64,000 nucleotides of DNA from Tubiluchus corallicola. Lineage: Eukaryota; Priapulida; Priapulimorpha; Priapulimorphida; Tubiluchidae. Where the stretch lies: the NCBI GenBank assembly GCA_030141605.1, contig JAQGDQ010002407.1, positions 7,769 through 71,768 on the forward strand. The letters are read 5' to 3'. Shown here one piece after another: positions 1 to 9,125 of this stretch. Below the pieces are notes generated by a model. That model was given only the letters and a program-made list of their open reading frames with translations, was not told where the DNA came from and did no database searches. How positions within the stretch are numbered: position 1 is the first letter of the stretch; each line of letters opens with the position of its first letter. The translations under genes were made by a program, and so were the position numbers.

Positions 1-1777
1 AGAATGTTGCTTCTAAATTAACTGTGTAATCCCGAGCGGTGCCGTCTGCTGCTGTTACTGTATATGTGACGGGAGTCGTAAAATCTTGGGGTGTCTCTCC
101 ACTATCTTGGATCTCCTCATCTACCGTTACTGTAGCTCCATCAGATACCTCAAAACTGGCTATTAAACCGTCCCTAGTTACTCCAAAAAGGAGTGTTAAT
201 ACAATATCAGGGCCTGTTACATCGTCGGCGTATACATCTTCAATTAAAGAACCATTTTTTATTGCATCAAACCCAAATCTGATTATTTCGTTTGCACTAC
301 TCGCTGCTTCATTATTAACCGTTACAGTATACTTCTTCACACTACCATCATACGCTGTTACTGTATACTCTACAGGTCTCGTAAAGTTATTCTGATTAAC
401 CGGGTCCGGGGCTATACTTTTCCCAATATACTTAATATCAGGAATAAGACCTGTCAAGTCTGTGCCATAGGGCACTGTAAGGGTTATCGTTCCCTCTTCC
501 TGATCTATATCACCTTCCACTACATCCGGATCCGAAAACGGATTGTTCGCAGCAAGAAAGTTGAACTCTATTATATCTTTACTTGTGCTTGAAGCAATTG
601 CCACCCAATACTCCTGCTGAGTTTTCCCATCCTGAGCTGCTACTACGTATTCGACAGGACGTGTAAAGTTTTGCGCATCACCCACAGAAGGAAAAATACT
701 CGCTCCGTCAGATATCTTAATATCCGGAACTATTATGTTTAAATCTGCTCCAGATAAAGCAGTACCTGTAATTGTGCCGTTAACATGATCAATCACCAGC
801 TCATCTTCTTCCACAACTCCACCAAGCTTAAACTCCTTGATCCTTGCATCTGTAACTTTATCCACTTCGAGTACAACAGTGTACTTATGTGTAGTTTCAT
901 TTTCAGCCGTTACTATGTAGTGTACATTACTGGAAAAGTCCTGCGGGGCACCACTGACAGGATCAATACCTACTCCTGTGTAGGAAATAGTGGGGGTAAG
1001 CTCGCCAATAGCCTTGTAAGATACAGTGGCTGATATTATTGTACCATCTATGTCCACTTTTACATCCTTACCTTCCAATATAGAGTTATTTGCCGCCTCA
1101 AAGATAAAGCTGACAATCCCTTTACTATCCTCAGAATCAACCTCAACAACAGCAGTATACTCTTTTGTGCTACCATCAATTGCAGTTACAATATATGATA
1201 CATCTTCGGTGAAGTCCTGCGCCTCTTTTTTACCGGGAGATATAGAGGCACCCTGATATCTGATAAAAGGTGCCAGATGCTCCCTATCTGCCAGATATGG
1301 CACTATGATTTTCATAACCCCGGATGACTCAATTATCTCATCCACAGCTATATCTTCTGCCAGACTTTTATTATCATCAGCTCTAAATGTAAAGCTGGTG
1401 ATGACTTTCGCATCGCTGGGTATTAAATCTATAGTTACAATATAGGGCTGAGTGCTCCCATCCTCTGCCTCTACAATATACTCTACAGGGTCGGTAAAAT
1501 CCTTCTCCTTCTTAACATCGCTCTCAGGTGTTACTCTAGCCTTATCGGAAACAACAATCTTATCAGGAGCTATGTAGGTTATGTCAGTCCCATATTGAGG
1601 TAAAGCAACAAGTACAGTGTGATTCTCATTATCAATCTCCGCTTTATCAATGCTACCCTCTACTTCAAACTCAAGAATCTCTTTTTTATCAGAGAGAAGT
1701 CCTACTTCCTGTTTTTTGCATGTTACTACAAATAAAAAAGATGTAAGCAACAAAAATGAAATCACCGAATTTCTCAT
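1..1777 (-). CDS. DUF5018-repeat surface lipoprotein (3' end outside window)
   Basis: An uninterrupted minus-strand frame runs from ATG at 1777 off the window start, giving 592 codons and no stop. The N-terminus MRNSVISFLLLTSFLFVVTC is a lipoprotein-type signal ending in Cys20, so the product is probably lipidated and exported. The rest is about six imperfect repeats of roughly 90 residues. Each has the DUF5018 pattern: an I-x-S/E-F strand, a stretch like VPYGTDLTGLIPDI, a QDFT/QNFTRPV segment, then YTVTAxDGSxxxYTV. Function is unknown; such repeats form extracellular beta-sandwich stalks in Bacteroidota. In-frame ATGs also exist at 1798 and 1813; I prefer 1777 because AAGGA sits five bases upstream. 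Only 1500 bases separate its far end from the known inverted-repeat arm, so it may also be duplicated beyond the window. Confidence 0.8.
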   Translation of the reverse strand, partial: MRNSVISFLLLTSFLFVVTCKKQEVGLLSDKKEILEFEVEGSIDKAEIDNENHTVLVALPQYGTDITYIAPDKIVVSDKARVTPESDVKKEKDFTDPVEYIVEAEDGSTQPYIVTIDLIPSDAKVITSFTFRADDNKSLAEDIAVDEIIESSGVMKIIVPYLADREHLAPFIRYQGASISPGKKEAQDFTEDVSYIVTAIDGSTKEYTAVVEVDSEDSKGIVSFIFEAANNSILEGKDVKVDIDGTIISATVSYKAIGELTPTISYTGVGIDPVSGAPQDFSSNVHYIVTAENETTHKYTVVLEVDKVTDARIKEFKLGGVVEEDELVIDHVNGTITGTALSGADLNIIVPDIKISDGASIFPSVGDAQNFTRPVEYVVAAQDGKTQQEYWVAIASSTSKDIIEFNFLAANNPFSDPDVVEGDIDQEEGTITLTVPYGTDLTGLIPDIKYIGKSIAPDPVNQNNFTRPVEYTVTAYDGSVKKYTVTVNNEAASSANEIIRFGFDAIKNGSLIEDVYADDVTGPDIVLTLLFGVTRDGLIASFEVSDGATVTVDEEIQDSGETPQDFTTPVTYTVTAADGTARDYTVNLEATF

Positions 1778-2036
1778 AATAGTCCTTTTCGTTCTCATAA
1801 TAACCCCTTCCATAAGAGGTTAAATATTAATGAATTTCAATAATCGTGTATGCCTTTAAAACAATAATAAATGAACACTTAACTCAAATCCTATCAGAAC
1901 AAATTTATGATAAGCAAAATATTTTTGCAAACATTTTACTTTTAATTTTTAATTTTTAATTTTTAAACCAATTTGTCCGAATTAAGCTGAAGACTTACAA
2001 TTAAATCCCGACATTAAATAGGGAATTAAACACACA

Positions 2037-2044
2037 CAAAGGTA
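2037..2044 (-). promoter_or_regulatory. Bacteroidota-type -7 box candidate upstream of the DUF5018 lipoprotein
   Basis: The minus strand reads TACCTTTG, a perfect match to the TAnnTTTG -7 consensus of Bacteroidota. It would give a leader of about 230 nt for the lipoprotein. No clear TTG -33 box is seen, so this is a weak call. Confidence 0.35.
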
Positions 2045-2329
2045 GTAAATATTCTGCACTTATTGTTGTTTTGTCTGTTAAATTATGTTAACCACCGCAC
2101 CAAAATCCAGTGGGGTTTGGAAAGCTGGCTTGTTCTGGCATTTAACTGTGAAACAGTCAAATATTGTCGGAAATTAGAAGCCTCTCCCTTGCCGGCTTAA
2201 ATGGTGTACTATAAAAAAAGAGCATGCAAAATGAGTGGCCTATTTGTGTCATAGTGTAATTACATTATGGCGTATTCTGATCATTATTAATAGGTTTCCA
2301 TCCAATCTTGCCCCTTTTTAATCCTGTTT

Positions 2330-2467
2330 TTAGTTATTGTTCTGCCAGTGGAGAGTAGGCCACTGTCCATCACCCTGCCACTCCCAGGGGTTATCATCAT
2401 TGTCACCAAATTTCCAGTCAACGAAAACTTCAACATAAGGGCCTGCGTAGCAAAGTGTAGAAATACT
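2330..2467 (-). pseudogene. Remnant: C-terminal tail of a GLUG/beta-helix surface protein
   Basis: The minus strand has 45 open codons ending in TAA at 2330-2332. It includes DWKFGDNDDNPWEW followed by GQWPTLHWQ. A tail ending in W-x-x-G...NPW-x-W...PTLxWQ is typical of the last strand of GLUG-motif lipoproteins in Bacteroidota. A stop at 2468-2470 closes it upstream and no GLUG repeats precede it, so it looks like a leftover end of a lost gene. It could instead be a chance frame; the tryptophan spacing makes me favour a remnant. Confidence 0.4.
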
Positions 2468-2522
2468 TTACCTGTAATACCTCAAAAAAAACTATTTTTA
2501 GCCAACACCATATACAACAAAG

Positions 2523-4601
2523 ATGAGAGCAACACATGCACAGCTACTGAGTCTTATGAGTGGGGAGAAACAGTTTACCATACCGGTATACCAGAGGAGG
2601 TACTTCTGGCGAACAGAGCAGCTTCAGCAACTATTTGATGATATTATACATATTGGCAGCAGCAACTCAGAAGCTTCACATTTCATCGGAACCATAACCT
2701 GCTTTAGCCCGGACAGTCTCTCTACATCTGCAACTTCTATCCCTGAGCTATTGGTAATAGACGGGCAACAGCGCCTCCTCACTGTCTCTCTACTTCTTTT
2801 GGCGCTAATACGCTATATAAAACAGAGTAAAGATACTTCTCCGTCCTGTGAGAGCTGGAAGGATATACAAGCATACCTTATTAACAGACACAGGAACGAC
2901 AGCTACAGATATAAGCTCCTTCCAACTGAAAAAGACAGGGAGTCATATATAAAATTGATTGAAAGTGCGAAAACTAACACCCAACACTCTAAGCGGATAT
3001 TCAAAAACTATAGATTTTTTATGGATAATATCCATAAAAAAAATGTTTCCAAACTATATCTGGGCATAAAAAGGCTAACTATAATTAATATAACCCTTGA
3101 CATGGAGAAAGACAATCTCCGTCCTATCTTTGAGGGCCTCAATCCTCCCTTCTCCCAGTCTGACTTGGTTCGAAACTACATATTCATGAAGCATCCACTA
3201 AATGCTCAGCAGGATTTATACGAAAAGTACTGGCAGCCGATGGAGCATAGCTTTGAGGGAAGAGCAGAGCTGCTTACCCGATTTATCAGAGACTACCTGA
3301 CAATGAAACACTCCTCAGTCCCCAAGGAGGGCCTTGTTTATGAAACCTATAAACGATTTTTCAGCATTTGGAGTAGTTTTAGTACAATAGGGGAAGCGCT
3401 CAGGGATCTTTACAAGTACTCTAAGTATTATACCCGGATCGCACTGTTAAAGGAAAAGAATTTAGATATATTGAAAAAACTAAAAGAGATTGCCAAGCTG
3501 AGAATATACTCCTCATACCCATTCCTCCTTGCTGTCTACAATGACTATGAGGAAGGGAAAATTACAAAAAATGAGTTTATCGAAATTATTGATATGCTCT
3601 CCAGCTACCTGTTTAGAAGGGTCATATGCGGCATTTCCTCCAACAGCCTGGGAAAAACTTTCACCACGCTTTATAAACGATCCGGGGGAGGGGTACTCCC
3701 GGAATCTCTCAAAGCGCTGTTTCTGATAATGGAGGGCTACGAAAGGTTCCCTTCTGATGCGGAGTTTATCAGGGAACTGCAAATAAAAGATGTTTACAAT
3801 TTCAGGTTGAGGAATTATCTGTTAGAATCGCTTGAAAATCAAAATAGTAAAGAGTCAATAAGCGTAGAGAACTACACTATAGAGCATATCCTGCCACAAA
3901 ATCCGAATATCTCTCCCCGATGGCAACAAGAGCTTGGAGAAAGCCTGGAAATAGTAAAGGAGAGATATCTTCATACTCTGGGGAACCTTTCGCTTACAAA
4001 CTACAGTTCCGAGTTCTCAGTTAGCTCGTTCGAAGAGAAAAAAACAGTAGAGGGAGGATTCAATGCCAGCCCGCTATATCTTAATCAAACAGTAAAAGAT
4101 GTTCAGGTGTGGAATGAGAAAGCAATCCTGTTGAGAGCCGCCAAACTGAGCAAATCGGCTTGCAGCATATGGAAAAGGCCATACCTTCCACATGACAGAT
4201 TTAATCTCTATAAGAAGCGGGGAAAGGCAAAAAAAGCAGTAGTTTATAGTCCCGGCCATTATGAACATCTGCGGGGGGAGATGCTTGACCTTTATAAAAG
4301 CCTTTCAAAAAGGGTTTTGAACCTCGATGCAGCAGTCAAGATGGAGCTTAAAAAACTATATATCACATTTAAGATCCAAACCAGCTTTGTAGATGTGATC
4401 CCCAAAAGAGAGCGGCTAAGTCTTGCTTTGCATATAGATTTTGATAAGGTAAAGGATCCTAAGGGCATCTGCAGGGATATATCGGAAGCAGGCAATTGGG
4501 GCAACGGCAGTGTTGAGGTGGAACTAGAAGAGCCTGCCGGGCTGGACTATATAATGGAGCTGATTGAGCAGGCACTTGATGAGCAGGTGGAGACAGTGTA
4601 G
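2523..4601 (+). CDS. GmrSD-like modification-dependent restriction protein (DUF262-DUF1524-DUF5655)
   Basis: Probable defence nuclease of the GmrSD (type IV) family, which cleaves modified, typically phage, DNA using NTP hydrolysis in the DUF262 half and an HNH-like nuclease in the DUF1524 half. The DUF262 motifs are clear: PVYQRRYFW at residues 21-29 and IDGQQR at 79-84. The nuclease motif IEHILPQ starts at about residue 453 (Glu454-His455), followed by LGNLSLTN near 490. The last 110 residues (roughly 580-692), with KDPKGICRDISEAGNWGNG, match DUF5655, an accessory domain found at the end of many such proteins. At 692 residues it is a complete single-chain enzyme. It stands alone with no methylase or other defence genes beside it. 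A second copy, cut by the window end, is at 62690-64000. Confidence 0.85.
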   Translation: MRATHAQLLSLMSGEKQFTIPVYQRRYFWRTEQLQQLFDDIIHIGSSNSEASHFIGTITCFSPDSLSTSATSIPELLVIDGQQRLLTVSLLLLALIRYIKQSKDTSPSCESWKDIQAYLINRHRNDSYRYKLLPTEKDRESYIKLIESAKTNTQHSKRIFKNYRFFMDNIHKKNVSKLYLGIKRLTIINITLDMEKDNLRPIFEGLNPPFSQSDLVRNYIFMKHPLNAQQDLYEKYWQPMEHSFEGRAELLTRFIRDYLTMKHSSVPKEGLVYETYKRFFSIWSSFSTIGEALRDLYKYSKYYTRIALLKEKNLDILKKLKEIAKLRIYSSYPFLLAVYNDYEEGKITKNEFIEIIDMLSSYLFRRVICGISSNSLGKTFTTLYKRSGGGVLPESLKALFLIMEGYERFPSDAEFIRELQIKDVYNFRLRNYLLESLENQNSKESISVENYTIEHILPQNPNISPRWQQELGESLEIVKERYLHTLGNLSLTNYSSEFSVSSFEEKKTVEGGFNASPLYLNQTVKDVQVWNEKAILLRAAKLSKSACSIWKRPYLPHDRFNLYKKRGKAKKAVVYSPGHYEHLRGEMLDLYKSLSKRVLNLDAAVKMELKKLYITFKIQTSFVDVIPKRERLSLALHIDFDKVKDPKGICRDISEAGNWGNGSVEVELEEPAGLDYIMELIEQALDEQVETV

Positions 4602-4995
4602 CCCCAAGTAAAGCATTTGTACTACCGGTTCTGTATAAAGCTTATCACCTGTTTGAAACACCTGACAACATCCACTTCAAAAATAAAACTGCCCAAAATT
4701 CGTATTTCATTGCTCAAATTTTGTACCTTGCGCCACATTTTGAAAAAGTTAACGGTAGCAAAGCTGCCTTAAACTAATAGATTGAAGCCTTTGCAAGGTG
4801 AAAGATTTTGGTTCTGGCTGAGAAGCAATTCGGTGAGAATCGCAGTTTACTAATGTTAAGTAAAGACTTTTGAAGAGAGTTTTGGGAAGTATTAGTAAAA
4901 GATGAGTTTTTGCAAAGGCTCCAAAACACAACCCACTACAGCAATACGCCTGCTCACTACAATACAGAAGGGGAAAGCTGTGTAAAAACAATGAT
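4602..4995. other. Intergenic region between the GmrSD-like gene and deaD
   Basis: 394 bp. The first part (4602-4786) is AT-rich with no recognisable feature beyond a TTTTGTACCTTGC stretch near 4719 that weakly resembles a Bacteroidota promoter. The second part is a full copy of the leader repeat (4787-4923) plus its short reading frame, which ends ten bases before deaD. Confidence 0.5.
4787..4923 (+). repeat. Leader repeat upstream of deaD
   Basis: Runs from GCCTTTGCAAGGTGAAAG to TTTTTGCAAAGGCTCC with the family's internal order kept (GGCTGAGAAG, CAGTTTACTAATGTTAAG, GACTTTTGAAG, AAAAGATGAG). It is on the plus strand, like deaD, whereas all other copies in this arm are on the minus strand like their genes. 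The ATG at 4902 opens a 27-codon frame (MSFCKGSK...) that stops at 4983-4985, ten bases before the deaD start. Confidence 0.75.
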
Positions 4996-6675
4996 ATGAT
5001 GAGATTTGATGATATGGGGCTTTATCCCGATATATTAAAAGCCATCCAGGAGATGGGATTTGAACAGCCGTCGGCTATTCAAGAAAAAGTGATTCCCCGA
5101 CTTTTGGAAGAGCCTGCCGACTTGGTGGGGCTAGCACAAACAGGGACAGGAAAAACGGCAGCATTTGGACTGCCTGTACTGCAATCTATTGACCCCCATA
5201 AGAAGGAGGTGCAAGCACTTATCCTCAGCCCGACACGCGAGCTGTGTGTCCAGATTGCAAAAGAGATAAAAAACTTTTCAAAGCATCTTCCAAAAATAGT
5301 CATTACACCTGTCTACGGGGGTGCCGATATTGGGAAGCAGCTCAAAGCGCTGGAGAAAGGTACCCATATAATTACGGCTACTCCCGGACGCATGCACGAC
5401 ATTTTGAGAAGAAAAAAGATTGATCTCTCCGGGATCTCAACACTGGTTCTTGATGAAGCCGATGAAATGCTGAACATGGGGTTTAAGGAGGATGTTGATG
5501 CTATACTTGCTACCACTCCTGAAAGCAAAAATACACTCCTCTTTTCGGCAACAATGCCCAAAGGGGTGTCAGAGATAGCAAAGAGCTACATGAGCAATCC
5601 CATTGAGATCACAGTTGGGAAAAAGAACCACGGAGCAGAAAATGTTAACCACTACTACCATATGGTGCAGGCAAAAGACAGATATGCTGCATTAAAACGT
5701 GTGATGGACTTTACTCCCGATATTTATGGTATAGTGTTTTGCCGTACCAGGATGGATACAAAGAGTATTGCTGCCCAGCTTATAAAAGATGGCTACAGTG
5801 CGGAAGCGTTGCATGGAGACCTTATGCAGCAGCAGCGCGATTATGTGATGGGGAAGTTCCGAGCCAGGGGAGTTAAAATACTTGTTGCTACTGATGTTGC
5901 GGCAAGGGGGATTGATGTAAACGACCTTACTCACGTTATCAATTATAACTTGCCGGAGGATAATGAGAATTATACCCATCGTACCGGTCGTACCGGAAGG
6001 GCTGGAAAGTCAGGAGTGTCGATATCTATTATTCACATGAGGGAGAAGGGAAAAATCAGCCAGATTGAAAGGGCACTGGGCAAAAAGATTGAGAGGCTAC
6101 CCGTTCCAGGGGGGAAAGAGATATGTAAGAAGCAGCTCCTACACCTTATCGACAGACTACAAAAAGTTGAAGTAAATAGGGAGCAGATAGCTCCATTTAT
6201 GCAGGTGGTGTTTGACAAGCTGGAAAAGTTGTCCCGAGAGGAGTTGATAACACATTTTGTCTCATTGGAGTTTAACCGCTTTCTGCATTACTATCAGGAT
6301 GCACCTGACCTGAATGCTGTTGATACTAGTGGCCGGAAAGCAAGGGGCAGCGACAGGGCAAAAGGCAGTGATGCAAATATGACATCTTTAAGGCTAAACA
6401 TTGGAATGGCAAAGGGGATTAAGCCCAAAGATATAATATCACTTGTAGTGCAGGCTACAGGTAACAAGAGCGTTGATGTAGGGCGCATTGAGCTTAGGGG
6501 GAGGCACTCTATCGTAAGTATTGAATCCGGACAGGCAGATGCGTTCCGGAAGAACTGTAAGAATTTTACATTTAACGGCATCCCTATCGCCGCAGATATA
6601 ATCACTAAGGCAAATAAGTTTAAAAGGAAGCCGGGGCAGCAAAGAAAAGGTGGCAGAAACAGGAGAGCAAGGTAG
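4996..6675 (+). CDS. deaD: DEAD-box ATP-dependent RNA helicase with DbpA-type RNA-binding domain
   Basis: Unwinds structured RNA, probably in ribosome assembly, mRNA decay or cold adaptation. All family motifs are present: Q motif near 22-28 (FEQPSAIQ), Walker A AQTGTGKT 47-54, PTREL 79-83, TPGR 129-132, DEAD 153-156, SAT 184-186, ATDVAARGID 298-307 and HRTGRTGR 328-335. A DbpA-type RNA-binding domain covers about 462-535 and a basic tail (KRKPGQQRKGGRNRRAR) closes the protein, which is the normal architecture for the 550-600 residue DeaD/CsdA group. The start has two adjacent ATGs (4996, 4999). The gene converges on the LysM gene with 65 bases between stops. Its leader contains the dispersed repeat, so expression may be controlled through that element. 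Confidence 0.93.
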   Translation: MMRFDDMGLYPDILKAIQEMGFEQPSAIQEKVIPRLLEEPADLVGLAQTGTGKTAAFGLPVLQSIDPHKKEVQALILSPTRELCVQIAKEIKNFSKHLPKIVITPVYGGADIGKQLKALEKGTHIITATPGRMHDILRRKKIDLSGISTLVLDEADEMLNMGFKEDVDAILATTPESKNTLLFSATMPKGVSEIAKSYMSNPIEITVGKKNHGAENVNHYYHMVQAKDRYAALKRVMDFTPDIYGIVFCRTRMDTKSIAAQLIKDGYSAEALHGDLMQQQRDYVMGKFRARGVKILVATDVAARGIDVNDLTHVINYNLPEDNENYTHRTGRTGRAGKSGVSISIIHMREKGKISQIERALGKKIERLPVPGGKEICKKQLLHLIDRLQKVEVNREQIAPFMQVVFDKLEKLSREELITHFVSLEFNRFLHYYQDAPDLNAVDTSGRKARGSDRAKGSDANMTSLRLNIGMAKGIKPKDIISLVVQATGNKSVDVGRIELRGRHSIVSIESGQADAFRKNCKNFTFNGIPIAADIITKANKFKRKPGQQRKGGRNRRAR

Positions 6676-6720
6676 TAAGGAGCTCGTTTTGTTACAAATG
6701 GTTTTTTTACAATGTCTACC

Positions 6721-6764
6721 AAAAAAAGCTTTCCCCTTTCTCAAAAAAAAGCTTTCCCCCTTTC
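6721..6764. repeat. 22-bp tandem duplication at the end of the LysM gene
   Basis: Two near-identical units (6721-6742 and 6743-6764), each an A-run followed by GCTTTCCCC and a TTTCT tail. The duplication covers the stop codon of the LysM gene (its C-terminal GKAFF) and repeats those codons just after the stop. It looks like a slippage duplication. Confidence 0.7.
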
Positions 6765-9098
6765 TTTGTACGGTGCCTGATGCTTAATAAAAGGCTGATT
6801 CCCCATTTCTCCCTTCAGCTCTACTTCAAAGTCTTTTGAGTACTCCATTATTAAGAGCGAGTAGTTCATATATCCTCCGTATTCGGACATCTTCTGGAAG
6901 TTATAGTCCGCCTGAAGCATATCGAAGCTGTAAAATGGTAAGCAGTCGATAAAATCCTTCCCCGACCTGCCTATAGCATTAAGGAAATACCATACAACAT
7001 CGTAGCCCTGAAAGCTGAATGGGGTTGGCTCCGTATAAAACTCCCTTCTGTAGTCTCTGATAAACCTGTTTACATTTCTTTTAGTGTAGTCAATCCGGTA
7101 TGGTGTGAGGTAGTTCATTTTAAGGTTATGGAGATGTTCTGTATCGATACTTTCAAACCTGCTAAATTCCAAAAATCCTATCAGGGTTATACTAAATTTC
7201 TTAGAGGCAGTATTTATATTATTTATAGCTTTACTCACTTCGGCTTCATTGCTTATAGGAAGTATAACTATATTTTCTTTGCGCGGACTCATCAGTCGCT
7301 CCAGTGCGTAATACCCTTCTTCATCAAAGTTGAACTCATGAAAAAGTATTTCGTTTGTATTGTTGTAGTACCCCGTTGTAAATAGCTTCTCACGTATCCT
7401 ATCAACAACCATTTTCTCATCAAGGTGCTGGGTGTTGTCAAACCCCATTACAATAATGTTTTGGTTGAAAAAATCTTCTACTATGTAATCACTTGTCGCC
7501 TTCAGCTTGTACTCCTTCCACGGATTAACTTGAAAGTAGTAGGGGTTCTTTTTTGCTAAAGAACTATTTTCCGACAACGGGGATACCATAGGTATATGCT
7601 TTTTGGCAGCAATCTCAGATACCGGTTTCTGGCATTTAATATATACCGGACCTATGATAAGGTCAAGTTCAAGAACTTCAGGTTTTTTCACCAACTGTTC
7701 AACGACTTTGGGATCACTCTCTGTATCATATACAAATAGTTCAACACTCATACCCCTATTTTGCAAGTCATAGATTGCCAAAAGTGCCCCTTCATAAAAG
7801 TGAAGGAAGTTTACTGTCCGTGGGTGTATGGTTTTGTAAGCTTTTATATTTTCCCGGACAGCTGTCTCTTCGCTCGTATTTCCACTTATTGAGTCATTAT
7901 TGTTCAGGCATAAAGGCAGGAACAGTCCCACTTTCACCAGGTTGCCCATAAACTGCCGAGAGCTGAGACATTGGGGGGGAACACTCTTCAGTTTTTCTCC
8001 TGTGCTGCTCTCCACTTTTTCAATATACTCTGACCTGGATGAGAAGTATCCATTTCTTGGGAGCAATAGTTTTTCTCCTGCAATAAGCCCTCTGCCCTTT
8101 AACCCAGGGTTTAGCTCTTTGATCTGGCTTATTTTTAGACCATACAGCAGAGAAAGGCTATATAGTGTTTCTCCTTTTGTAACTACATGGTATGAAAACC
8201 TGTTTTTATCTATCGGGATAATGTGATTAACAGCTATCTGCTTTTTGGGAATGTTTATAATTAGTCCTGCTTTCAACCCGTCATTCAACTGAGGGTTTAG
8301 TTCTGTTAACTCCTTTTGCTCCACCCCATATCTTCTTTTTAGTCCAAAATAGGTGTCTCCTGAAACGACACGATATGAAAAGTATTTTGCACTATTCGGC
8401 AACTCCTGCATGTCTACTCCTGGGGATTTTTCTTCGAGAGCCTCTTTTACACTCTCCTTTTCTGTTGTCTCTTTGGGTATTTTTATCACTGTCCCGGTAG
8501 ATAGCACCATTTCAATTCCCGGGTTGGCCTGAGATAGTAGGCTTATGCTGCAGTTATATTTTTTCGATATTGAGTACAGTGTTTCTCCTTTAGCCACAGT
8601 GTGGAGAGTAAAGTTGTCTTTGCCTGCCTGTCGGGCAGGTGGAATTTTCAGAACAACACCCTGTTTAATTTTTTTTCTGGAGCTCGGGTTAAGCCTGTAA
8701 ATATCTTCTGTGTCAACATCGTATATTTTGGAAATGGAATATACCGTCTCTCTCCTTTTTACCTTGTGGGTTCTCAGGGGGGGCTCTTGCTGCTGATCAT
8801 GGACTGAGGGCTCCTGCTGCTGTTCTGCTACCGGGATTTTTAATATTTGCTCCGTGTTCAGGCTGTTTTGCTTAAGGTGATTTGCCTCTTTTACACTATT
8901 TATATCTACTTTATACGCTTTTGATATTGAGTAGAGTGTCTCCCCTTTTTTGACTGTATGAAGCAGGTAGTCCTTCCCCCGAATAACAACAATTTCAGAT
9001 GATACTTTCACCTGTGCTAAAGCTATTACAGGCAGGAGCATGCAAAGCAGGAAAGTAGATAAGAAAAGGCTTCTGTTTATTTTAATGCCTGAGATCAT
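6741..9098 (-). CDS. Exported LysM-repeat protein with periplasmic-binding-protein-like domain (785 aa)
   Basis: Probably a periplasmic, peptidoglycan-associated ligand-binding protein; ligand unknown. The signal peptide is residues 1-28 (hydrophobic run ending VIALA-Q). Five LysM modules follow at about 44-89, 109-153, 163-208, 240-284 and 301-347, most with the HxVxKGETLYSISK signature. From about 395 (VKVGLFLPL) to the end the protein resembles type-1 periplasmic binding proteins (Leu/Ile/Val-receptor fold). The LysM1-LysM2 linker is a Gln/Glu/Pro tandem repeat with unit QQQEPSVHD; this copy is one unit shorter than the 793-residue copy in the other arm. The gene starts 27 bases after the DHOD-like stop, so it is probably the last gene of the nfnB run. 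Confidence 0.85.
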   Translation of the reverse strand: MISGIKINRSLFLSTFLLCMLLPVIALAQVKVSSEIVVIRGKDYLLHTVKKGETLYSISKAYKVDINSVKEANHLKQNSLNTEQILKIPVAEQQQEPSVHDQQQEPPLRTHKVKRRETVYSISKIYDVDTEDIYRLNPSSRKKIKQGVVLKIPPARQAGKDNFTLHTVAKGETLYSISKKYNCSISLLSQANPGIEMVLSTGTVIKIPKETTEKESVKEALEEKSPGVDMQELPNSAKYFSYRVVSGDTYFGLKRRYGVEQKELTELNPQLNDGLKAGLIINIPKKQIAVNHIIPIDKNRFSYHVVTKGETLYSLSLLYGLKISQIKELNPGLKGRGLIAGEKLLLPRNGYFSSRSEYIEKVESSTGEKLKSVPPQCLSSRQFMGNLVKVGLFLPLCLNNNDSISGNTSEETAVRENIKAYKTIHPRTVNFLHFYEGALLAIYDLQNRGMSVELFVYDTESDPKVVEQLVKKPEVLELDLIIGPVYIKCQKPVSEIAAKKHIPMVSPLSENSSLAKKNPYYFQVNPWKEYKLKATSDYIVEDFFNQNIIVMGFDNTQHLDEKMVVDRIREKLFTTGYYNNTNEILFHEFNFDEEGYYALERLMSPRKENIVILPISNEAEVSKAINNINTASKKFSITLIGFLEFSRFESIDTEHLHNLKMNYLTPYRIDYTKRNVNRFIRDYRREFYTEPTPFSFQGYDVVWYFLNAIGRSGKDFIDCLPFYSFDMLQADYNFQKMSEYGGYMNYSLLIMEYSKDFEVELKGEMGNQPFIKHQAPYKERGKAFF

Positions 9099-9125
9099 AT
9101 AGTGTGTATCCGGTTTTCTAACATT

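Larger units (their letters stand above)
1778..2522. other. Long intergenic region between lipoprotein and GmrSD-like gene
   Basis: This 745-bp stretch holds a promoter-like box for the lipoprotein (2037-2044), a short 7-bp tandem repeat of the type TTTTTAA near 1940-1966, and a 45-codon remnant of a GLUG-type protein on the minus strand (2330-2467). I see no intact gene, no RNA gene, and no copy of the leader repeat found elsewhere in the window. Confidence 0.6.

Noticed and set aside
2348-2638. 96-codon frame overlapping the 5' end of the GmrSD-like gene
   Set aside because: Runs out of frame through the DUF262 start, and the minus-strand GLUG remnant explains this stretch better.
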